Part shown: positions 34,161 to 46,376 of the stretch, one piece after another
How the letters are laid out: each line of letters opens with the position of its first letter
Position numbering within the stretch: the stretch's first letter is position 1
Assembly: GCF_910592395.1 (NCBI RefSeq)
Contig: NC_088311.1
Coordinates: 11,350,501-11,414,500 of the forward strand
Origin: Lineus longissimus
Taxonomy: Eukaryota > Nemertea > Pilidiophora > Heteronemertea > Lineidae
DNA: 64,000 bases
Direction of reading: 5' to 3'
The notes under the pieces: model-generated
Databases searched by the model: none
Told to the model about the DNA's origin: nothing
What the model saw: only the letters and a program-made list of their open reading frames with translations
Translations under genes and position numbers: made by a program

Positions 34161-36702
34161 TTAATACACCATCAAACGTGAACTTCGAGTGTGAAAATTT
34201 CAACTCTAATGCATTAACCATTAATTTTCAGCAGCAATGCGATATTTAGTCCATGACCAAGTGAAAATGAGCCAATTGGCAAAATTCTAGCATCCAAAAA
34301 TATTAACACTGCACTAGACCATTTCCGTCTTTGGGATGAACCCAAAATCCTCCAAAGCATCCTGACTTTCCTCATTGAAAAATTACTTCACATTTTTGAT
34401 TTGCCTGGAATCATTTGATAAATTTGGATTTTACCCACTGACACTCTCTTCATCACATCCCTTGGTAAATCTTTGAATTTTGGCATCATTCCTTTGGCAA
34501 ACTTACCAATTTGATGAGCTGTGCCCACACCATTTTGACCTCAGAGTTACATCATAGAACTTGTGTTAAATGATTTTATGGTGTCCACAGCCATAATTTA
34601 CGCTCACAATCTTACCATCCGTGGTATTTGGCATCCACTTCTTTTTGTTAACCAGAAGCCCGTGACTTTGCATCTAATTATATTCACGGCATGTCATCAG
34701 GCGTGCCACAATACATTTCGACTTCATTGAAAAGTTAAAATTTCGAAAACTTAAATTTAGTCCTGCGTCTTTGTATCTGTCAGGTGATAAACCAAAGTCT
34801 CATCCACAATAATGGACAGTTTGGTGAGTGGAAAATTACATTGTAAATCTAAATTGACTTCAATTCAAATGACTTCACTATTCTGAGTGTGATCCATTGT
34901 CATCTTTGAGCTGCAGCAATAGAGCAGTTATGCTAAGGAAGTCCATGAACCACTGCCTTTATTTAACAATTTTCTGGATGAATGCATTTGTAACTGATGC
35001 TGGAATGCCTAAATCCTTCTCTATCGCTACCCACCTGTGGTAGCATTTTCACGCCAATGCGTTTTATGCGCGAAAAGTTTTCATGGTTCAATGTTCTTTG
35101 TCTGCGTTTTCATTTCGGTCGTGTTTGAACTTGAGATGAGATTTTTGGCAGTTGTTTGGAATGTTGACGTTGAAAAATGTGTCCTTTAGATGTTGTTAAT
35201 GATAAAGTTGGAGCAGTTTTTGATGAGGTGCCGTGGATGAAAATGACCTTTTTGTGTTGTCAGATAGGGATGTTCTAAAATATTTCTTGAGTGCAGTAAC
35301 TTCTTTTGCACAGTACTGGTCATAAGAAATGCCATTGATGTGCTGTGTTTAAAAGGTAACATTTGTGTGTGAATAACACAATATTTTTGCACATGCTGTT
35401 CAATCTGGAGTTAGTGGTAGCAATTCAGATGTTTCATGCAGCAACAGACTTTGCTCTTGTGCAACTGTATCTGCACTTCATAATTTGACACTGGTCACAT
35501 GTTAATCTGGACTGGATTGCTATTGTCATTTACATGTATTTTGCTATTACCAAAGGTTTTGAGACAGGGTTAGGGTGGATGATAAGATTGTACATGTAAA
35601 ATAGGTCTTATTATTATTGACAAGTTTTGCAATTTTAGTGGAAAATAGGTGAAAATCTTGGAAAATTAAAACATTGATGTACTTTGTTCAATAAAAAAAT
35701 GTTCAGCAGAACTTCTTTTTATATCACAATACAAGAGCACAGTTCAGGCATTTAGCTAATTTTGTGATCTGTTTTTCACCTGCACGGATGAAGGTAACCT
35801 ATTTGAAATAAATGATTTGGTGCAAAATCTGTGGGAAATGGAGGATGACCTACAGTCTGATTTGTCTCATCCATGGTACCATCTGACTGTACCAAGAATT
35901 TGATGCTATTATCAAATGTTAAAAAAAGAAGTAAATACAGGATGTTGTTGCCTGTGATATATTTCGCCGGTCGAACTGCATCAAACCATGTCTCTTCAAT
36001 TTGCGAACTTGCAATATGCGATCAACTGTTAAACTTTCCATTTCACCATTTCGAGGTCTTCGCGGGAATAAAGCACTGCGTCTCACCACGTGCGTAAAAT
36101 CTGATGAATCGACTCAAGTATTCAGCAAACATGGCCACATGGTTGGCCAGACGACAACATATCACAAACAAAGCGGTCGGTTTTGTATGACTTTATGACG
36201 ACTGGTGGATATTATCTTTACCACACTTGGGCAGGCCATAAAGACCATGGAGAGGCAGTGTGGGCAGGTTGAAGTGGTACGAAATTCTTCTGAGGGGCAT
36301 GATATCTCCACTTGGAGAGCCTTTGCGGAGAGGGGCTTGTGTTCTTTTGTTGGTTTTTTTCACAACTTTATGTGAAGAATTTCATTCATTGCTTTTCCAG
36401 GCAAGAATTTATTTTCAGTTACTAGTACATTGTACTATAAACCCCCTAATTTCGATGCTTTATATTGCAATTTTCAAAACTTTACAAAAAAAACCTCAAA
36501 TTGTTATTCTTTTTACTTTAGGGGATTTTTGAAATGTTTGTTTAGTTTTTCCAGCAAGAATGAATTTTTACAAAACATAAAAATGAATGTGTCTGGTAAA
36601 ATATAGCCTAGGGTTTTAGACTACTGTATACAATGTATTTCTTTATCTCCAAACCAAATATGATCGAAAACTAGTATGGGCTGAAAAATATAGGTAATTT
36701 TA
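34161..36702. other. RNF220 intron 1, nothing recognised
   Basis: About 2.5 kb of AT-rich sequence with no supportable exon, RNA gene or element. Confidence 0.4.
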
Positions 36703-36900
36703 GCTCACGTGGGTGAGCTTATGTCATCATGTCTTGTCTGTTGTCCATCAGCGCGTCGTCCGTCAACAATGGTGGCACGTTTGCTCACTGTTGAGTCTAT
36801 GTCTTATGACAACATGACTTGACACACAAAAAATCATCACCATTTGGATGATATTTTTGCCTGCAAGTTGCAGTGATACTGTTTTTTACCACAATTCAAG
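36703..36900 (+). mobile_element. Hairpin-capped element, 5' fragment
   Basis: GCTCACGTGGGTGAGC forms the 5' hairpin (arms GCTCAC / GTGAGC); TTATGTCATCATGTCTTGTC and ACATGACTTGACACACAAAA match 33133 onwards. The 3' part is absent. Confidence 0.5.
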
Positions 36901-36930
36901 TCACCTATATGTCATATGTATTGTTTTCAA

Positions 36931-37300
36931 TGGCCTACGTCGTTCGTAAAAAGGATGAAATTTGTATTTGAATTTAAATTTCCAATTGCATAAATATGTA
37001 CTGAATATATTTCAATATTGTGTAGACAGATACAAATACTATAAATACAGTGAAACCTCCCTTAGCGGACACCTCTCTATTAAGGACAACCTCTCTATTA
37101 AGGACAACCTTTCTATTAAGGACACTAGTTCTGGTCCCAAATTAGTTATTTCCCTTCAATTTGAACTCTAAAATCAGGACATCTCTCTATTAAGGACAGC
37201 ATTTGTCAGTCTCGAGGGTGTCCTTAATAGAAAGGTTCTACTGTACCAAGTTTCAGCAAATTCGTATATGCATGATAAATGCACTACGGCATAGCGTATA
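36931..37300 (+). repeat. Interspersed repeat family D, copy interrupted by a pogo-like MITE
   Basis: GGCCTACGTCGTTCGTAAAA, then TTGTGTAGACAGATACAAAT, ACTATAAATACCAAGTTTCA. It is related to 56925-57140 and 57747-58140. The element at 37048-37243 interrupts it at AATA|CCAAG. Confidence 0.55.
37048..37243. mobile_element. pogo-like MITE, copy 4, nested
   Basis: CAGTGAAACCTCCCTTAGCG to AAAGGTTCTACTG, flanked by TA at 37046-37047 and 37244-37245. Three tandem CCTCTCTATTAAGGACAA-like units lie in the left half. Confidence 0.7.
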
Positions 37301-39987
37301 CAGCTCGTGTCCTAGCACTGTAATGTCCTAGGTCGGCCCGATGAATTGCAGCACAAACCGTGTATCGTCACCTTAATCCCATCGGCTCGTTTTGTCATAA
37401 TTGTCAGGTCATTCTTGATACTTTTTCGGTTCGTGTCTGCCAATAAATTTTGTCTCAAACTCTCTTAAGTATACATATAGTTTGAAAATCTCCAATGAAG
37501 AAATGTCTATGGAAATTCCCTGATCCATATATTCGACTCTAGTTTATAAAACGATATTTGGTTCTCGTCTTGACTTTAAATAACAAAGCATCTGTAAAAT
37601 ATACCTAACTATCAAATTTGACTCTGCTTGCTTTGCAATTGTTTTACTTGCAGCAATGAGCCTGATGATACATCTGTACAAATGTATCACTGCCTTAGGA
37701 CAAAGTTGGTTCCAGCTCATAAATCTGTAGAAATTTGGAATAATTCCCATTAGCACAATGCAACCATTGCCCACAGCAATCTAAGACACAAAGGGGCATT
37801 TTTTTCTATTTACATTGTACTTCACTCCACAATTACAAAGAAATGGTTCCAATTTGCAAAAATCTAAAAAAATGCTATGACTGTTTGCAGTCTTATGAAG
37901 TTTCTGATGCAATCTAACCATGTCAATTTTTAAAATAAGCTTCGGACCTGTGGTGTTATTTTCTAACTCCTATTTGAAGAAAATTAGCTTAAATTGTGAG
38001 TTTCATGTCGATTTCAATCTGAGCAAATTGATTGTGGATAATTTTCTGAGAATTTGATATGAGTGGGAAGAGGAAACCTTTAAAAGTTTATTGACTGGTG
38101 GATTGTAATGTGAACCTTGGGGGCTTTATATCATCATAATCATGGAAACATTAAACGCCCATCTGGGGGCTAAATAAACCCAAACAATTTAAAAGAAAAT
38201 GAGCTGACATAATAGTTCTTCATCACCATCAGATATGGATTAGAGAAAAGTTGACTTGTTATGATACATTTCCCCCTGATTATGAGAGAGTTTCCCAAAT
38301 TCTAATGCCAAATCATTGCCATTACATGTACAGTACATGTGTCACTGTTTCAAATTCCAGTTTTCAGTGAGACCTTACAATCACTTGGCCTGTTCAGGAC
38401 CATAAGTTTTTACAGAATAAATTGAATTATGCAAAATTCAGGCTATAAGTTTCTGTTTTTTGTGATTGATAGAAAGATAATTTACATGTATTCATTTTTT
38501 GTGACCTTTTTATTTAGCGATTTCCTTTGACCTACATTTTGAAAACAAAAAAAGGTTGTGATTGTACCCCTTTTGCAAAATTATATAGGCTCGTTAAAAA
38601 GTTGATGAAGTTGAGCAAGTAACGTCATCGTTGTCTGTGAGGAAAGAGACATGTATTATTACATGTATATTATGTCATAACCCTTTTGCTGCGGGTGACT
38701 TGCATGGCACATCATGTACCTGGTCCCATGTCGTGCAGGGGACATGCATAGCACGTCATGCCCTTCTTAAATATTTATTCACCAGCACCTGGTTGCAACC
38801 TCTCTAAATACGCCAAACGCACTCAGCAATAATTAGCTTTATCCTAAAAGTATAGATGGCGGCAATTTCGAATAGTTTCGACCGTTCAGTTAAAAGTTAA
38901 CTCCACTGTTTATCATTGGTATTGATTGTCAGCAAATGGTGGCGCTGGCCAAAGAAATGGCTGCCGCAGCAAAAAAGTTTAATAAACAATTTGATAATAT
39001 TATGATGTTACATTTTATGTGATAAGGATACTCCAGTCGAGGTTTGTAATTTTCTTTGGAGAGTATTTCAGACCAAAAAATAATCAATGCATTTTTCTGA
39101 ACAAACTGTCCAGATACTATTTCAGTGATAGTGGGCATGGTGATTTGCTGGTTGCCAATTAAATATCCATCCATTTAAAAATTATGATAAAGTCACAACA
39201 GGTTTTGTATAAGATTAGCACGATAATTATTGCAGCAGTTTGACCATAATGTATAAAGGTATACATCGGGGAAGAGCGCTTCTTCAAGACTATCACACGC
39301 TGGCGGGCAATGTTGGAAGACAACCGTCTGTTGTGACTAGATGTGATTATCGTGTGATAAGTTATGATTAATGAGTCCGAGACGCATCTTTTAGAAATCA
39401 TAATCTATTTTCACCGACTATCAACCTTATTTGTAACATCATGATTTAAGATTCACGATTGGGATGCGATGAAAAATGCATCGTCAGGGATGAATGTCAC
39501 TGGGCAAAATGTTTAACTGTTAATTTTATCTCTTCTGACTTGTCCGAATACTAATTATGCATTGTATTAGGCATAATGTCTCCAGGCTGAATTTTTTATG
39601 ATAAAAAGCTTGTTGGCTCTTCTCTCATCTGGTTGCTTTATATTTGACAAATTATTTTGCGCAACTGAAAACTGAGTAAGTACATTTGCAGTCCCAATCA
39701 CAATTCACAACCCTAAATTCGCGTATTTAATGCGCAGTGTACAAAATGGGTTGCACAAATGCTCTGACCACAATCTACATAACCAAGCTTCGCATGAGCT
39801 GTGGGCAGCTTACACAGGCCGTTTACACAGTAGGATCACCCTACATATGCCAAAAACCTATAGATCAGAGACATTCCTTATGTTGAAGAAATTCTTCCTT
39901 GACTAAAGTAAGGAGTTTTTGGTTTTGTGGATGTTACATGTAACATACATGAAACCTTCACAGCAATATGCCCCCAACCAGTGTGGA
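37301..39987. other. RNF220 intron 1, nothing firm
   Basis: A weak one-sided resemblance to MITE family B (CCCAATCACAATTCACAACC at about 39693) is the only repeat trace. No gene supported. Confidence 0.4.
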
Positions 39988-39990
39988 TAA

Positions 39991-40628
39991 GGCTGGGTTC
40001 ACATAGAACTATACTATTCGGGTATTCGGTGCACGTTTTGCCAGGGCACGCGGGTACCTGAAATCGAACAAGGAAATTTCACAATACCGGGTCACATAAG
40101 AGGGCACTATTCGAAAAGGTCGTATACCTGCGTATAGTATAGTATAGTGGGAATCGTGCGCGTTCGATTTTCGTGCAGCGTATACCACCCTGTTCAGAAG
40201 TGACCAGAGAAATTGGTAAGAACATGTATTTTAATGTTATCTATCACAATTATTAAACGATTTATTGCATACTATAGGATAAGTTAGAAACAATAGTACT
40301 CCTTTTTACTCATTTTATTGCAATTTCTAAGTACAGGCCTTCATTACATGTTTTATTACTAATCAACTAAATGATTCTTTTAATTAACATATAGCGAACT
40401 TGTTTCTTTCTTTGGTCTTTGTGCCTGGTCAGCTTCATCCTCGGCTAAGAGGAGAAGAGCCAAATCTTCTTCGTCTGAACTGTCCATCTGATCGGCGCCA
40501 AAAGACGGAATACCGCACGCATGCTACTCTATGTGACTCGCCGTGCCCGTATAGCGTATAGCGAATACCGAATAGCGTATATCGAATAGCGTGTACTGAA
40601 TACCGTATAGTTCTATGTGAACCCAGCC
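39991..40628 (-). mobile_element. PIF/Harbinger-like element with TAA target duplication
   Basis: The ends GGCTGGGTTCACATAGAACT and its exact complement (AGTTCTATGTGAACCCAGCC) span 638 bp. TAA flanks both sides (39988-39990 and 40629-40631), the 3-bp target typical of PIF/Harbinger. The subterminal region is full of GAATACCG/CGAATAGCG repeats. A short acidic ORF is on the minus strand inside. Confidence 0.7.
40380..40487 (-). pseudogene. Possible PIF/Harbinger transposase N-terminal remnant, 35 codons
   Basis: The minus-strand ORF starts MDSSDEEDLALLLLAEDEA, followed by a basic RPKKET stretch, and stops at 40382-40380. Acidic S-S-D-E-E/L-A-L starts are common in Harbinger transposases. It lies wholly inside an element with Harbinger-type ends, which is the main support. 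No catalytic domain remains. Confidence 0.4.
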
Positions 40629-40730
40629 TAAAGCACGCACTATCAGAGCATTGATGTGTGAAGATTGCGCAGGATATATCTGTTCTAACTGTGACTCTTG
40701 GACGTTGTAAACCATCTACAATTTGATATT

Positions 40731-40920
40731 TGTGACCCGTTCCAGCAAAACCAGTCCCATGTCACTCTGAGCTTGGCAGGTTGAGACGGACTGTTTGTTC
40801 ATTTCACTATTGTCTGCCTTATGTGAAATCTGATGACATCAATTTCTTCTATTATCTCCTGGTGTCACCTAGGCTCATCTTATGTGCAACATGCGACTGG
40901 TTTTGCTAGAACGGGTCACA
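40731..40920 (+). mobile_element. TGTGACCC MITE, copy 3
   Basis: TGTGACCCGTTCCAGCAAAA at the left and TTTTGCTAGAACGGGTCACA at the right are near-perfect inverted ends; 190 bp. Confidence 0.7.
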
Positions 40921-42456
40921 TTTAGTCTACATGTACTGCCTAGTATTAAAAAAGAGCAAATCTGCCAAATTTGAGCTTCGCAGACAATTCAAGGTTAACA
41001 GTACCCCATGAGTAACTCAACTACATGTAAGTGAAGAATACTCCTTAAAAAGAAATACAGAGGTTTCTGATTCCCACCACCCACCAAAGCTGATCCACCA
41101 TGTGCATGCATGTCTCTCGATCAGATGGTGTATTTAACTAAGATGGTGTATTTAACTAACTTATTGATGGCCAATGGTGGAAGAAAGGTCAAATGGTTTT
41201 CAATAGAGTTTCAACTTTCGGGTAGGAAAACACAATATGCAGATAGTTTTGTTCTTTAATCAGGGAATTGGAAATTAAGAGTAAATATGCTCTAAATAAA
41301 TCATTCTTGCCGTATTGTGTGCAGAAATAACTAATTTATTTTCCAATATTGTTAGGGAACAACGGTAAATAAAAATAAAATAGTCTATTTTCTACTCAGG
41401 AAAGCTTATGCAGAAAAACGATTGGTGAACTTTGTGTTTTATTTGTTTGATGCCTTTGTATAGATTTTATTTTGCTGTGGTGTATAAACTCTACTGAAGG
41501 TTTCTAAAGCTATTTCAGACTAAAATCCTTTGCTTAAACTTCTATCCAGCTCATGGTTCACACTTGTTTGAGAAAGGAAAATTATCTCACTTTGTTAGTC
41601 CAGGGCATGCCTGGTCAAATAATTTTCTTGGAGTTATCAAGTTCATTTTGATTGATTTTGGTTTTGGACTTTGGAAAAGTTCTACTCAACTTCTGAAGGG
41701 AAACAAATAATTTCTCCGAGTGAAGTCTTTGACCATGAGGAGTTTTTGTCCCTCCAAATACGCAACAACCCCTACTTCAGAGCAGGCCACATGTGTAGCT
41801 AGCCTCTCCGCTAAATTCAAAGGGGTTAAAATGAATTAAAAGGAATACCAGATGCTTATCAGTGTTACCAAGTTTTCCCCTACCTTTGATAAGATCTCAA
41901 TTTCAAGGGCTAATTTGCCCAGGAGTAATTGAGATTCTCAACCTTTTGACACCCACTGACAACACCCTGACATTGATTATCAATCTGAGTCAAATGCGAG
42001 TTAATATGATGCATACGATTTTAGGCAAGTCACGGAGACATTTTCTCCCGAAAGGGTTTTCAAGGGTCACTTGGACTTTCTCATAGTAGCGGGGTATCTT
42101 CTCTCAGATGTTGTACAAAGGGGTGAATATTTCATGAACTGAATCAGCCAGGTATCATGATGGATGGGCTTGGGTATGTAGCATCTGATGAGACTAATGA
42201 GACAGCTAGCGTTTAAAAAATTTGAATGGCTTGCTCCCTTGTAGCTCTGGGATAATGTGATGAATTGTTCGATGAGGTGGGTCCAGTGTCTGGTCTTGGG
42301 GCTCATGGTCCAAAACATATTGTTCCTTTCATGATTCTGGCACAATTCCCAAGATTTATCTGACTGGGCATTCAGCACAGTTGCCCATCCACCATCAGTG
42401 TGAAGTCATCTAATAACCTCCACCATAGTTGATGTCAGATGATACCCACATTTTTG
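40921..42456. other. RNF220 intron 1, nothing recognised
   Basis: A 20-bp unit GATGGTGTATTTAACTAA is duplicated in tandem near 41125-41160. No other structure supported. Confidence 0.4.
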
Positions 42457-42506
42457 GCTCACCTCTTAGCAGAGGTGAGCTTATCCCATACCGTGGCGTC
42501 CGTCGT

Positions 42507-42538
<32 letters not shown>

Positions 42539-43577
42539 CGTCGTCCGTTAGCAGGGCACGTTTCGTAACTGTTAAAGCTATTGAGTTGAAACTTGGTACA
42601 CATGTACCCTTATGTAATGACACCTTGGAGACCAAGTTTCGGTCCGATTCGTTTCATGGTTTGGCCACCAGGGGGCAAAACGTTAAAAGTGAAAATATGC
42701 AATATCTCCCTTAATAGTAGTCGGGAAATTTTGAAAAAAATATGGTAGGTACTTCTAGCAAAGGTGCATCATATATCCTCCGGGTTTTTGATTTGACCTC
42801 CTTTTCAAGGTCACAGAGGTCAAATGGTGTAAATTGGCCGTTAGGATGTAACGATGGCACGTTTCTAAACTGCAATGACTATTGATACCAAATTTGGTAC
42901 ACATTTACCCCTTAGTCAGGTGATCTCAGGGACCGAAGTTTGGTCCAATATGATTCACCACTTGACCACCAGGGGGCAAAATCCAAAAACCTTAAAAATG
43001 TGATTATTCCTTAACTTCTTGCCCGATTGCCACCAATTTGATATCATGGGTACATCTAACCACCATACAGTATATGTCACACAGGTTTTTAATTTGACCT
43101 TCTTGTCAAGGTCACAGAGGTCAAATGGCGTAAATTCGCCGTCAGGCCGTAACTATGGCACGTTTCTTAACTGCAATGACTATTGATCACAAATTAAGTA
43201 CACATGTACCCCTTGGTCAGGTGATCTCAGGTACCGAAGTTTAGTGCGATCTGATTTGCCGTTTGGCCTCCAGGGAGGGGGCCAAATCCTAAATTCTTCA
43301 AAATGCCATTATTCCTAGTAATGACTTGCCCGATTGGCACCAATTTTATATCATATGTACATCTAATTCTAACAACCATTCAATGTGTCACCCGGGTCTT
43401 CTTTGATTTGACCTACTTTTCAAGGTCACAGAGGTCGAATGTACTGTAAATTGGCCATTTTGGGGAAATCGTAATTGCTTGGACCTACATCAAACCTAAC
43501 ACTACATGACACAATACCATGCTCTTTATCCATCTTTCCTCCACATGAGGTGAGCACAATGGCCCTGGCCATTTCAT
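42457..43577 (+). mobile_element. Hairpin-capped tandem-monomer element, copy 2
   Basis: This is the 1,121-bp near-twin of 8150-9270, with the same hairpin, the same CGT repeat length, three monomers and the same 3' palindrome. The flanks (ATTTTTG on the left, AACCCATC on the right) differ from copy 1, so both are independent insertions rather than a segmental duplication. Perfect DR3 motifs are at 42808-42822 and 43109-43123. Confidence 0.7.
42808..42822 (+). promoter_or_regulatory. AGGTCA DR3 motif in element monomer, copy 2
   Basis: The same AGGTCA CAG AGGTCA as in copy 1, repeated at 43109-43123. It lies in RNF220 intron 1, so it is a candidate exapted nuclear-receptor site. No functional evidence. 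Confidence 0.35.
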
Positions 43578-43962
43578 TAACCCATCTAATCTATTTGTTT
43601 ATTGTATTTCTACCAATGAATTAGTTTTGTGTCTATTTCTCCTGTTTCTATTTCCTTGGGTGCAAATCACTGGATGATGTTTAAATTTGAGTTGGGGGGA
43701 TTAATTATTAATCTCTCAAACTCTGTGGTTTTCTAGTGCTTTGATTAGAAGTCAAGTCAGCACGAGACAAGTTGTACAAGAGCTGCACCACTGGTTGTAA
43801 GAGTGATCATCATGATCCTTAGGTTTTCTTCACCATGGCATGCACTTACATCCTGGTTACTTTGTCTATGGTGTATGATAAGTAAAATAGAAAAAGACTC
43901 AGGCTGACTTCTTTAAAACATTTCCTGTTCTTACCTACAGTCTCAGCATACCTAAATTTGGG

Positions 43963-44519
43963 TACCGTATTTTGCTGCGTATAAAACGCACCGGGGTGTA
44001 AAGCGCACCCATTGAGTCCGTAGACAAAATCCAGACATAAGGCGCACCTACGTATAACACGCAGTACTTCTGAGATGCCCCCTGCCTATCTTTCTTCGTA
44101 AAAGCCTCGCTTTGATGTTTTAACATCAAAGCGAGGCTTTAAAAATCATGGCGGCACACGATCAGCTGATTTATCGATTTGGATTTATCTCGTAAAAACA
44201 TTTATAGAAGTAACTGAAAAGATGACGAGGATACTAATATGTATTGCGTACAGAACAGGCGAGTTAGCATCGGTGAACTATGCAAAGTGCATCGATATTC
44301 CCGATTTTTCTTTCGTGCAAAAATATAAAATGCGCCGACTTGGTTGCGAGCCAAAAAAGCCGTCAAAAGAAATGAGTTGATGGAAAAAATCTTGTGATCA
44401 TTCGGTGGCTTCCTAGGTCTAGGCCACAGATAACACGCACCTTCGTATAACGCGCACCCCCCGATTTTAGGGCTTTCTTGGGTCAAAAAGCTGCGCCTTA
44501 TACGCAGCAAAATACGGTA
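43963..44519. mobile_element. TACCGTATTTTGC MITE with central palindrome
   Basis: Ends TACCGTATTTTGCTGCGTAT and its complement at 44500-44519, plus repeated CGTATAA-CGCGCACC motifs inside. TA at both edges suggests a Tc1/mariner-type target. A 40-bp palindrome (19-bp perfect arms AAAGCCTCGCTTTGATGTT around TT) lies at 44101-44140. It ends 257 bp before RNF220 exon 2. Confidence 0.65.
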
Positions 44520-44776
44520 TATCTTATGTGCAATGAACAAATAACCTACATTTTGTACACACTGTCTATGCACAAACCTGTGCTCCGCATTTGTTGCACT
44601 ATACTGCTCTTACCATGATGTTTAACTCATAATTTCAATTCAGCTCCAGAACAGAAAAAAAAGAAAAGTGCTTTCCTGCATTTTCCAAGAATTTGTGTAA
44701 TTTATGAAGAAGGAAAGAATGAAATTAACAATTGTATCTCCCATTTTTAATCCTGTCTTCTCTTTTGTAATTCTAG

Positions 44777-44900
44777 GACAAAGAAAGCGTACATTAGATG
44801 GCCAGTTCCCCTGTTGTCCGGTGTGTGGCATTACACTCCGAGTTGGAGAGATCGAGAGTCATTTTGCCGCCGAGTTAGAAAAACTTGACAAAATATCTAA
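44777..44900 (+). CDS. RNF220: RNF220 coding exon 2 (CPVC half-finger)
   Basis: 124 bases; acceptor TTTTGTAATTCTAG (AG 44775-44776), donor TCTAA|GTGAGT at 44901; enters phase 1, leaves phase 2. It encodes QRKRTLDGQFPCCPVCGITL, then RVGEIESHFAAELEKL. The C-x2-C...H...E pattern matches the vertebrate CPICQVLLRPSELQEHMEQE region and is probably an atypical zinc-binding or helical module. Confidence 0.92.
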
Positions 44901-44997
44901 GTGAGTATAGAATTCATTATAATCAAATGAAGAGTTCAATTGCAATAAACGATATGCAATATGTCATTCTCCAAACAGTGATGATATTCAAGCATAT

Positions 44998-45376
44998 TAG
45001 CCGCACGTACACCACCTGAAAATGGACCACCAATCTTGGTTCGCGAACCAATGCCGCACCATCGAAAATCCACCAAGCGCGTACACCAGCGCTGCAGCTA
45101 GTTATAAAATCCGGCAACAGATGGCGCGCAAACAATAAGCAGAAAGCGCCATTACGAAAGCGCCGCCTGTCGCCGAACCATCTATCTAGCTAATCGCCGA
45201 TCCATTAGCGCGTACACCACGACAAAGCCGAGCTTTTAACAAGCCGGGCGAATTTGGACCATCAAGCTGGATGGGACAAATTCGCCCGGCAATGGATTGC
45301 TGAACAAATTTGTCGCGGCAATGTGGTGGTGTACGTGCAATTGGTCCACCAATATTTCGTGGTGTACGCGCAACTA
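44998..45376. mobile_element. MITE family E (TAGCCGCACGTACACCAC), copy 1
   Basis: 379 bp with inverted ends TAGCCGCACGTACACCAC and the complement of GTGGTGTACGCGCAACTA. The GCGTACACCA motif is repeated internally. It is nearly identical to 58155-58546 and related to the longer 59482-60111. It lies 98 bp after exon 2. Confidence 0.7.
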
Positions 45377-46165
45377 TTGTCTCTGCCAGTATTGGCTTCC
45401 ATTGCACGTGTATTGCAGCGTAATATACACAAATGTACGCGGCAAGAATGCTCAAAAGAAATATGACGATTATCTATCGAGTCTGCTGTGATGTACCCTG
45501 TTTGATATTACTAAAGTGAAATCATTTCCATTTCAAGCTGATTAAAACTGTTCAAGGGCCAAACTCACCTCGCTACAAATCATCGTCTGTACGAACAAAC
45601 CTGATGATCACACAGCAATTTTCTATACGCTACCAAAATAGAGTGTATAAAACACCTCAAAATCACTTTGTTTTAGGGGGAATATTTTTCAGACAAAGAC
45701 TTGAAATGCAATATGACAACCTTTTTTGAATTTTTTGAATAAAAAAAAACACACAAAAAGTCTTGTAGTTTCGTGGATGCGGTATTTCACCACATTCAGA
45801 TTGCAATGGCTGCCATTTCAAGCATGACGGAACGACGTTGATATGAAAAGTTCCAGTCAATGTGCAAGGAGGTTGGCAACATGTCCAACATTAAGGAGTC
45901 AACCATACCAGAACATCGCCCATATGATGTCTAAGCTATCCTCTGAATTGCAGAACAATCTGGCTAACTAAAAATTTTTATAATGAAAGTGTTTCCAGTG
46001 CATTTTCAGGAAAATTCCAAACCCTGTAGCCATTTTTTTCTAATGGCAAATTGGATATATCTAGTGTACAGTGATATGAAACTCTTCAAAACTTTCTGAA
46101 ACGAGGGGATTTTGCAGGTACCAAAAGGGGTTAAAATTCTGAGGTGATTGCTAAATGCCTGTACA
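45377..46165. other. RNF220 intron 2, nothing recognised
   Basis: No gene or repeat supported. Confidence 0.4.
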
Positions 46166-46376
46166 GTTCAAATTGCAATTGACATCCCTGAATTCGCGTC
46201 ATTGGCTGACGCGCAACCCAGTGCGTAGGTCACAGGTAAGTCACGCTTAGGCCTCGCGTAATATACACGAAACATAGAGAGGTAAGAGCGTCAGTGGTGC
46301 GTCATTGCCGCGCAACACGCACGTACATCGCGCATAACTGACGCAAAGCAGGAAGGATGTCAATTGTGACTTGGAC
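46166..46376. mobile_element. MITE family B, copy 2
   Basis: GTTCAAATTGCAATTGACAT to GATGTCAATTGTGACTTGGA, C; 211 bp. The interior is rich in TGACGC/GCGTCA motifs. Confidence 0.6.
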
